Source: Clostridiales bacterium
Lineage (GTDB): Bacteria; Bacillota; Clostridia; Oscillospirales; Oscillospiraceae
Length of the DNA: 5,794 bases
Assembly: GCA_021203685.1 (NCBI GenBank)
Contig: JAJQAS010000256.1
Span: forward strand, 1 to 5,794
Reading direction: 5' to 3'
A model generated the notes under the pieces. It saw only the letters and a program-made list of their open reading frames with translations, made no database searches and was not told the DNA's origin. A program made the position numbers and the translations under genes. Shown here one piece after another: positions 1 to 5,794 of the stretch (within the stretch, counting starts at the first letter, position 1; each line of letters opens with the position of its first letter).

Positions 1-240
1 GAAACCCCTCCACCATGCTTCGCATGGTCCCCCTCCCCTTTCAGGGGCGGCAAGGGGGATAGTGCTTGTCGTTTGGTGTGTTTTTCTCCGAACGGACATT
101 TTTTGAAACAAAATCAGCTTAATGCAGAACAACTTCCCCATGACGAACATCCTTCCGTAATTGACCACCCCTCTCGCCTCCCCTGAAAGGGCAGGGAGCG
201 AAGCGGAAGTGCCGCTTGACAGCGGTGGCGGAGGGGTTCC
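1..240. repeat. MITE-like or large hairpin element with imperfect terminal inverted repeats
   Basis: No gene is visible here. The two ends are imperfect inverted copies of each other. Bases 1-15 (GAAACCCCTCCACCA) match the reverse complement of 226-240 at 13 of 15 positions, and bases 31-51 match the reverse complement of 176-196 at 19 of 21, sharing an exact 12-bp core CCCTTTCAGGGG. Between these blocks each arm carries its own small hairpin: ACCATGC/GCATGGT at 12-28 on the left and CCGCT/AGCGG at 212-225 on the right. The AT-richer middle (about 60-170) shows no ORF. Paired ends around a short non-coding core fit a non-autonomous miniature element or a dispersed intergenic repeat. No target-site duplication can be judged because the left end lies at the window edge. 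What lies to the left is unknown. Confidence 0.55.
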
Positions 241-258
241 AGCCAGAACACAACGAGA

Positions 259-284
259 ACCGGCGGCGCTCACGCGCCGCCGGT
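259..284 (-). terminator. Probable intrinsic terminator of glnN
   Basis: A perfect 11-bp GC-rich stem, ACCGGCGGCGC (259-269) and GCGCCGCCGGT (274-284), encloses a TCAC loop. Read on the minus strand it lies about 65 nt beyond the glnN stop and is followed by the moderately T-rich TCTCGTTGTGTTCTGG. The T-tract is imperfect, so efficiency is uncertain. The stem is symmetrical, but the plus-strand side has no T-run. Bases 285-349 between it and the glnN stop hold nothing else recognisable. Confidence 0.65.
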
Positions 285-349
285 CCCTGCGTTATAGTGG
301 TATTCAGTGGTAAGGAGTATCGGAATCGTTCAAAGGGGAAGGAGAACGA

Positions 350-2443
<2,094 letters not shown>

Positions 2444-2456
2444 TGCAATAAACCGA

Positions 2457-2462
2457 TCCTTT
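2457..2462 (-). promoter_or_regulatory. Ribosome binding site deciding the glnN start
   Basis: On the minus strand AAAGGA (2462-2457) precedes ATG at 2443-2441 by 13 nt. This supports starting the protein at MSIPEIFGS, as homologues do, rather than at the upstream ATG at 2518. The spacing is longer than the usual 5-10 nt. Confidence 0.55.
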
Positions 2463-2519
2463 CTTTCATTCCTGGAAATGGGATTGCCTGGTTGGGTGGT
2501 ACGAATGCAAGACTGCACG

Positions 2520-2563
2520 AAAAAAAGGCGATGGTGTCTCGTTTATGGGACTCCATTGCCTCC
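2520..2563 (-). terminator. Terminator-like hairpin in the glnN leader (attenuator), with overlapping alternative hairpin
   Basis: On the minus strand the arms GGCAATGGAGTC (2560-2549) and GACACCATCGCC (2538-2527) pair at 10 of 12 positions around a 10-nt loop and run directly into seven T residues (2526-2520). This is a classic intrinsic terminator, but it sits between the glnN promoter and the glnN start (77 nt upstream of the ATG). No other minus-strand gene lies upstream for it to terminate, so an attenuator is the natural reading. An alternative hairpin at 2563-2547, GGAGGC and GUCCC around the hexaloop AAUGGA (five pairs, one bulged A, one G-U), uses the terminator's 5' arm and excludes it. 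That hexaloop has A at position 1 and G at position 4, as described for ANTAR-protein targets. The terminator is clear from sequence; the antiterminator role is inference. Confidence 0.7.
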
Positions 2564-2627
2564 TTAAAGCGCTCTCGTAGCTTCGTGCTGTTCTGTTGTT
2601 TTCGGGTGACCTTTCATCACTGGGGTT

Positions 2628-2656
2628 ACTATACCCCATTCCACGGCGTTTTGCAA
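2628..2656 (-). promoter_or_regulatory. Predicted sigma-70 type promoter of glnN
   Basis: On the minus strand a -35 box TTGCAA (2656-2651) and a -10 box TATAGT (2633-2628) are separated by 17 bp. Transcription would begin near 2621, giving a leader of about 180 nt before the glnN ATG, including the attenuator hairpin. An inverted repeat TGGGGT (2621-2626) / ACCCCA (2633-2638) straddles the -10 box and could be an operator. Confidence 0.65.
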
Positions 2657-2778
2657 GTGATTTGCAGGATATTTTTTTCTTTCATTCAAAATCACGTAAA
2701 TGAGCCGGTCATTTCCCCTTTCCTTTAGACAATTTTGACGGAATGAATCCGGCAAAAACGCAAAAATGCAGAAATTAC

Positions 2779-2806
2779 TTGACAGCCGGGCGGAATCGTG
2801 TATACT
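2779..2806 (+). promoter_or_regulatory. Strong sigma-70 type promoter of glnA
   Basis: A consensus -35 TTGACA (2779-2784), 16-bp spacer and near-consensus -10 TATACT (2801-2806), with an A-rich stretch upstream of the -35 box. The start point would be near 2813, giving a leader of about 107 nt before the glnA ATG at 2920. The match is close to ideal, so regulation of glnA, if any, probably acts by repression, downstream in the leader, or at protein level. Confidence 0.8.
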
Positions 2807-2826
2807 AAAAATCGTAGACAGATTGG

Positions 2827-2848
2827 CGGGGATATGCAATATTCCCCG
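2827..2848 (+). promoter_or_regulatory. Inverted repeat / hairpin at the start of the glnA leader
   Basis: The palindrome-like arms CGGGGATAT (2827-2835) and ATATTCCCCG (2839-2848) pair with one bulged T around a GCA triloop, beginning about 15 nt after the predicted glnA start point. No T-run follows, so it is not an intrinsic terminator. It may be an operator or a 5' stabilising stem. A second weak pairing, GGCCC (2865-2869) with GGGCC (2895-2899), lies between it and the ribosome binding site. I saw no GlnR/TnrA-type TGTNAN7TNACA site. Confidence 0.4.
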
Positions 2849-2904
2849 GAGCGAAATTCATTTTGGCCCTCTTTTCCCAATACACGACAGGGATGGGCCG
2901 GGTG

Positions 2905-2912
2905 AAAGGAGA
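2905..2912 (+). promoter_or_regulatory. Ribosome binding site of glnA, fixing the start at 2920
   Basis: AAAGGAGA ends 7 nt before ATG 2920. This strong, well-placed site shows that translation begins upstream of the in-frame TAG at 2986, so the first 22 codons are a genuine part of glnA. The GTG at 2998, the first start after the TAG, has no comparable site close to it; the nearest, AGGAGG at 2960-2965, is 32 nt upstream. Confidence 0.85.
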
Positions 2913-2919
2913 TTTATTT

Positions 2920-4248
2920 ATGGCCTATAGCAAAGAGGACATTCTCCGCCTTGTGGAAGAGGAGGATGTGCAATTCATTCGGATGTAGTTCGTAGATGTG
3001 TTCGGCCAGCTGAAAAACGTGGCCATCACCCCCTCCCAGCTGCCCAAGGCCCTGGACGACCAGATCATGATCGACGGCAGCGCCATCGAGGGCTTCGTCC
3101 GGGTGAACGAATCTGACCAGTACCTGCGGCCCGACCTGAACACCTTCGCCATTTACCCCTGGCGGCCCATGCAGGGCAAGGTGGCCCGGCTGCTGTGCAA
3201 CGTGTACAACCCCGACGGCAGCCCCTTCGTGGGCGACCCCCGCAGCGTGCTACGGCGGGTGGTGTCCCGCGCCGCCTCCATGGGGCTGAATCTGATGATC
3301 GGCCCGGAGTGCGAGTTCTTCCTGTTCAAGACCGACGACCAGGGCCGTCCCACCACCCAGCCCAGCGACAGCGCCACCTATTTTGACCTGTCCCCCCTGG
3401 ACCAGGGCGAGTCTACCCGCCGGGAGGTCTGTCTGGCGCTGGAGAAGATGGGCTTCGAGATCGAAGGCTCCCACCACGAATCCGCCCCCGGCCAGCACGA
3501 GATCGACTTCCACTACACCGAGGCGATGGAGGCGGCGGACCACATCCTCACCTTCCGGCTGGCGGTCAAGACCCTGGCCCAGCGGAACGGGCTTCACGCC
3601 ACCTTTATGCCCAAGCCCATCGACGGGGTCAACGGCTCCGGGATGCACATCAATATGTCCCTGTTCCGCAACGGTAAAAACCTGTTCTACGACCCCGACG
3701 GGCTCCACGGCCTGTCCAAAGAGGCGTATTCCTTCATCGCGGGCATCCTCTACCACATCCGGGGCCTGTGCGCCCTGACCAATCCCCTGGTCAACAGCTA
3801 CAAGCGGCTGGTGCCGGGGTACGAGGCCCCCTGCTACATCACCTGGTCTGTGGGCAACCGCAGCTCGCTGGTGCGCATCCCCGAGGTGCGGGGGCAGGTG
3901 ACCCGGGTGGAGCTGCGCAGCCCCGACCCCTGCGCCAACCCCTATCTAGCGCTGGCCGCCTGCCTGGCCGCCGGCCTGGACGGCATCGAACGGGATATGA
4001 CCCCTCCGGCGGAGATCACCGAAAACATCTACGCCATGAGCGACGCCCAGCGGGCCTATCTGGGCATCGAGACACTCCCCACCAACCTCCACGAGGCCCT
4101 GGAGGAAATGCGGAAGGATTCCTGCATCATGGACACCCTGGGCAAGCACGTGGCCGGGGCGTATATCGAGGGCAAAGAGAAAGAATGGAAGGAATACCGC
4201 GTCCAGGTCAGCCAGTGGGAGCGGGACAAATACATGACCGTATATTGA
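2920..4248 (+). CDS. glnA: Type I glutamine synthetase (GSI-alpha type) with an in-frame amber codon at position 23
   Basis: Cytoplasmic dodecameric enzyme forming glutamine from glutamate, ammonium and ATP. Read from ATG 2920 the frame spans 442 codons before TGA, close to the 444 aa of Bacillus GlnA, and begins MAYSKEDILRLVEEEDVQFIRM, then TAG (2986-2988), then FVDVFGQLKN. As I recall the family, that position is Gln in an (L/M)QF(T/V)D motif, so one C-to-T change of CAG explains it. Everything downstream is intact: DGSAIEGF (52-59), GPECEFFLF (128-136), HESAPGQHEID (186-196), KPIDGVNGSGMHINMSL (232-248), the flap NSYKRLVPGYEAP (292-304), RSPDPCANPYL (333-343) and a Bacillus-like C-terminus ending WERDKYMTVY. 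The stop-free part is 2998-4248 (416 aa from GTG), but starting there would remove the first beta-strand of the N-terminal domain. Possibilities are recent pseudogenisation (glnN could compensate), sequence error, or readthrough/suppression. It is probably co-transcribed with the ANTAR gene 43 nt downstream. Confidence 0.92.
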
Positions 4249-4280
4249 CCCCTCTGGCCGCGTATTCCGTACTTGGAATC

Positions 4281-4286
4281 AAGGTG
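4281..4286 (+). promoter_or_regulatory. Ribosome binding site of the ANTAR gene
   Basis: AAGGTG, matching part of the anti-Shine-Dalgarno complement, lies 5 nt before GTG 4292 and 8 nt before GTG 4295. A longer reading from GTG 4286 would overlap this site and rely on GGAA at 4275-4278, which lies in a small hairpin, ATTCC (4264-4268) with GGAAT (4275-4279). The start is therefore placed at 4292, with 4286 and 4295 as alternatives. Confidence 0.5.
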
Positions 4287-4291
4287 TGATC

Positions 4292-4834
4292 GTGGTGGAA
4301 AAAATCATCGTTGCGTTTGAGAACGAAGCCACCTGCCGCCGCGTCAGCGAAATGATCGAAAGCTCCGGCATTGCCAGCTGCGTCAACGTGCGCAGCTGCG
4401 GCGAGGTGAAGCGCATCACCAACAAAGCCCGTGTAAACATCGTGGTTTGCGGTTATAAGCTGGCGGACGGCCCGGCTGCGGTCCTCCACCACGAGCTGCC
4501 GCCCAGCTGTTCGGTGCTGATGGTGGCGAGCCAGGCCCAGCTGGACCTGGTGGACGAGGACATTTTCCGCCTCCCGGCCCCCATTTCCCGGGGCAGCCTC
4601 ATCGCCTCGGTGCAGATGCTGTTCCAGATCAACCGCCGCCTGAACCGGCTGGCCCGGCCCAAGCGGAGCGACGAGGACCAGAAGCTGGTGGAGGAAGCCA
4701 AGCGCCTGCTGATGGACCGCCACGGCATGACCGAGGAACAGGCCCATCGGTTCATCCAGAAAAAGAGCATGGACACCGGGGCCAAAATGATCCAGACCGC
4801 CCAAATTATTTTGGGCGATGTGGATGTGTATTAA
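4292..4834 (+). CDS. ANTAR-domain RNA-binding antiterminator with pseudo-receiver domain
   Basis: About 180 aa (182 if GTG 4286 is used). Residues 1-115 form a CheY-like fold by pattern (KIIVAFENE as first strand, VNIVVCGYKL as third, CSVLMVAS as fourth, a C-terminal LIASVQMLFQINRRL helix). The acidic pocket and phospho-accepting Asp of true receivers are not apparent: the third strand ends in CGY where DLxLPD would be expected. Residues about 126-175 are a typical three-helix ANTAR domain: LVEEAKRLLMDRHGMTEEQAH, then RFIQKKSMDTGAKMIQTAQIIL, with the AK-LLM and EE-A patterns of AmiR, NasT and EutV. Such domains bind RNA hairpins with hexanucleotide loops and block terminators. The gene follows glnA by 43 nt and precedes gltB, so control of glutamine and glutamate synthesis genes is the likely role; candidate targets are in the glnN and gltB leaders. 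How the signal is sensed without a phosphorylatable Asp is unknown; a partner protein or ligand is possible. Confidence 0.9.
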   Translation: MVEKIIVAFENEATCRRVSEMIESSGIASCVNVRSCGEVKRITNKARVNIVVCGYKLADGPAAVLHHELPPSCSVLMVASQAQLDLVDEDIFRLPAPISRGSLIASVQMLFQINRRLNRLARPKRSDEDQKLVEEAKRLLMDRHGMTEEQAHRFIQKKSMDTGAKMIQTAQIILGDVDVY

Positions 4835-4869
4835 ATGGGTCGTCCCTTTGCATCAGCCGCGTTGTGATA

Positions 4870-4982
4870 AGCTGTTAGCTGTTAGCTATTAGCTGTTAGT
4901 CAGGTACTTCCAGCTAAAAGCGCAGCGCTTAAAACAAAGACCCACCAAGCTAACAGCTAATAGCTAAAAGCTAAGAGCTAAA
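4870..4982. repeat. Heptamer tandem repeats in inverted arrangement (30-bp arms)
   Basis: The left arm is four 7-bp units AGCTGTT, AGCTGTT, AGCTATT, AGCTGTT (4870-4897). The right arm is five units AGCTAAC, AGCTAAT, AGCTAAA, AGCTAAG, AGCTAAA (4948-4982). The arms are inverted: 4882-4899 pairs perfectly with 4950-4967 (18 bp), and 4870-4899 pairs with 4950-4979 at 28 of 30 positions. The 50-nt interior contains a small AAGCGC/GCGCTT palindrome (4918-4930). Each arm is followed by a related sequence, AGTCAGGTACTTC (4898-4910) and AGTCAGGCATTTC (4988-5000). The region is AT-rich compared with the genes on either side. It could form a long hairpin that ends the glnA-ANTAR transcript, though no T-run follows. 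It may be a dispersed intergenic repeat. Confidence 0.8.
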
Positions 4983-4993
4983 ATGTCAGTCAG

Positions 4994-5022
4994 GCATTTC
5001 ACCGCAAAATCGCGTGAAATGC
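4994..5022 (+). other. Stable hairpin in the gltB upstream region
   Basis: GCATTTCAC (4994-5002) pairs perfectly with GTGAAATGC (5014-5022). If C5002 is bulged the stem extends to 11 pairs, closed by CGC/GCG around the hexaloop AAAATC. A second small hairpin, CAGCT/AGCTG (5022-5035), abuts it and is followed by five A residues. No T-run follows on the plus strand. Function is not recognised; it lies upstream of the candidate ANTAR hairpin, so it might be part of the same leader if transcription starts earlier. Confidence 0.45.
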
Positions 5023-5040
5023 AGCTATAGAGCTGAAAAA

Positions 5041-5066
5041 GAGAACGGCGTCTCAATGGGGAGGCG
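5041..5066 (+). promoter_or_regulatory. Candidate ANTAR-type hexaloop hairpins upstream of gltB
   Basis: Two mutually exclusive hairpins share the same TCTC. One is GAGA (5041-5044) and TCTC (5051-5054) around ACGGCG. The other, longer, is CGTCTC (5049-5054) and GAGGCG (5061-5066) around AATGGG, six pairs including one G-U. Both loops have A at position 1 and G at position 4, the pattern described for ANTAR targets. The AATGGG loop closed by C-G resembles the AAUGGA loop in the glnN leader. A proper adjacent two-hairpin pair was not found, so this is a candidate only. No promoter for gltB was recognised in 4835-5040. Confidence 0.4.
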
Positions 5067-5125
5067 GCGGCAGTCCGGCAGACGGGCGGAAAGGGGCAGG
5101 ATGTCCCTTTTCCCGGCCTGCGCCC

Positions 5126-5164
5126 GGCGTTGCCGCGCCCCTGCGGGACGCCGTGCGTTGTTTT
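5126..5164 (+). terminator. Terminator-like hairpin upstream of gltB
   Basis: GGCGT (5126-5130) pairs with ACGCC (5148-5152), and inside it CCGC (5133-5136) pairs with GCGG (5143-5146) around GCCCCT. The stem is followed after five bases by TTGTTTT (5158-5164), a somewhat displaced U-tract. It sits 50 nt before the gltB start and 292 nt beyond the ANTAR stop. It could end the upstream transcript or act as an attenuator in a gltB leader. A preceding weaker hairpin, AAAGGG (5090-5095) with CCCTTT (5105-5110), lies in between. Confidence 0.45.
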
Positions 5165-5173
5165 CAGCCATCC

Positions 5174-5189
5174 TCCGGCCTACGCCGGA
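5174..5189 (+). other. Small hairpin just before gltB
   Basis: TCCGGC (5174-5179) and GCCGGA (5184-5189) form a six-pair stem with a CTAC loop, ending 9 nt before the gltB ribosome binding site. Too short and lacking a T-run to be a terminator; its role, if any, is unknown. Confidence 0.35.
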
Positions 5190-5214
5190 ACACCTGTGAA
5201 AGGGGAAACAGTTC

Positions 5215-5794
5215 ATGGAAGAGATCAGAACGGAGACCACCATGCCGCCCAGAGGCTTGTACAACCCCGCCTTTGAGCACGACGCCTGCGGCATCGGCGC
5301 GGTGGTAGACATCAAGGGCCGCAAGACCCACACCACAGTGGACAACGCCCTGGCCATCGTGGAAAAGCTGGAGCACCGGGCCGGTAAGGACGCCGAGGGC
5401 AAGACCGGCGACGGCGTGGGCATCATGCTGCAAATTTCCCACAACTTTTTCGCCAAGGCCGCCGCGGCAGCCGGTATCCAGCTGGGCGGCGAGCGGGATT
5501 ACGGCATCGGGATGTTCTTCTTCCCCCAGGACATCCTCAAGCGGTCCCAGGCTAAGAAGATGTTTGAGATCATCGTGGAAAAAGAGGGGATGGAGTTCCT
5601 GGGCTGGCGCACCGTGCCCATCAACCCGGAGGTGCTGGGCAACAAGGCCCTGGCCCGTATACCCTACATCGAGCAGGGCTTCGTGGCCCGTCCCGCCAAG
5701 GTGGAAAAGGGTCTGGACTTCGACCGCAAGCTGTACATTGCCCGCCGGGTCTTTGAGCAGTCCAACGACAACACCTATGTGGTGTCCTGCTCCA
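5215..5794 (+). CDS. gltB: Glutamate synthase large subunit, N-terminal part (runs off the window)
   Basis: The first 193 codons of the large subunit of glutamate synthase, which hydrolyses glutamine and transfers the released ammonia to 2-oxoglutarate to give two glutamates. The full family protein is about 1,500 aa; only part of the N-terminal class II glutamine amidotransferase domain is seen. GLYNPAFEHDACGIG carries the nucleophile Cys25, which in this family becomes residue 1 after removal of a short propeptide (24 aa here). HRAGKDAEGKTGDG (54-67) is the next conserved block. ATG 5215 has AAAGGGG (5199-5205) 9 nt upstream. ATG 5242 (Met10) is also possible, with GGAG at 5232-5235 only 6 nt ahead; both keep Cys25. 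No stop codon or frameshift is seen to the window end. Placement after glnA and an ANTAR gene makes a GS-GOGAT locus. A 380-nt gene-free leader suggests its own control. Confidence 0.95.
   Translation, partial: MEEIRTETTMPPRGLYNPAFEHDACGIGAVVDIKGRKTHTTVDNALAIVEKLEHRAGKDAEGKTGDGVGIMLQISHNFFAKAAAAAGIQLGGERDYGIGMFFFPQDILKRSQAKKMFEIIVEKEGMEFLGWRTVPINPEVLGNKALARIPYIEQGFVARPAKVEKGLDFDRKLYIARRVFEQSNDNTYVVSCS

Noticed and set aside
2444..2518. An N-terminal extension of glnN from the ATG at 2518
   Set aside because: The 25 added residues do not match GSIII N-termini and lie over the leader downstream of the terminator; the ATG at 2443 gives the family start with its own ribosome binding site.
2460..2687. 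12-bp direct repeat TTTCTTTCATTC at 2460-2471 and 2676-2687
   Set aside because: Low-complexity pyrimidine sequence; one copy is the complement of the glnN ribosome binding region. Likely coincidence.
2986..2988. Pyrrolysine insertion at the glnA TAG
   Set aside because: The position is normally Gln, not a catalytic site for Pyl, no pyl gene is in the window, and a single C-to-T change is a simpler origin. Not excluded genome-wide.
3250..3756. Minus-strand and other-frame open frames across glnA
   Set aside because: They are shadows of the conserved glnA frame, with no recognisable protein features.
4870..4982. CRISPR array
   Set aside because: Units are 7 bp, contiguous, without spacers, and arranged as inverted arms, so this is a tandem repeat and not CRISPR.
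5014..5199. A 61-codon plus-strand open frame before gltB
   Set aside because: Arg-rich translation with no homology, weak start context and overlap with several hairpins; it looks like non-coding leader.

Overview
This window is a nitrogen-assimilation locus from what looks like a GC-rich, low-redundancy Firmicute of the gut Oscillospirales/Clostridia type. That placement is an inference. It rests on strong GC bias at third codon positions, Gram-positive-type Shine-Dalgarno sequences, a Bacillus/Clostridium-type (GSI-alpha) glutamine synthetase, a type III glutamine synthetase, and an ANTAR regulator placed beside them. No species can be named from the sequence alone.

Layout: bases 1-240 are non-coding and bounded by an imperfect inverted repeat (MITE-like or large hairpin element). 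A strong hairpin at 259-284 fits a terminator for the minus-strand gene glnN (type III glutamine synthetase, 350-2443). The divergent region 2444-2919 holds a minus-strand promoter, a roughly 180-nt glnN leader with a terminator-like hairpin plus U-tract in front of the gene (attenuator architecture), and a near-consensus plus-strand promoter for glnA. glnA (type I glutamine synthetase, 2920-4248) is complete and well conserved except that codon 23 is TAG where the family has Gln. A short gap later comes an ANTAR-domain RNA-binding antiterminator (about 4292-4834). A gene-free stretch (4835-5214) carries heptamer tandem repeats in inverted arrangement, several hairpins and a terminator-like hairpin. 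The window ends in the first 193 codons of the glutamate synthase large subunit (gltB, from 5215).

Together these genes make the GS-GOGAT cycle: glutamine synthetase fixes ammonium onto glutamate, and glutamate synthase passes the amide nitrogen to 2-oxoglutarate. The ANTAR protein is the obvious local regulator. ANTAR proteins bind RNA hairpins with six-base loops and prevent formation of terminators. Two leaders here (glnN and gltB) contain both a terminator-like hairpin and a hairpin with an AAUGGR hexaloop closed by C-G, which suggests, but does not prove, that the ANTAR protein controls both ends of the cycle.

The two observations most worth checking are the in-frame amber codon at a normally glutamine position of glnA (recent null mutation, sequence error or readthrough) and the candidate ANTAR attenuators.
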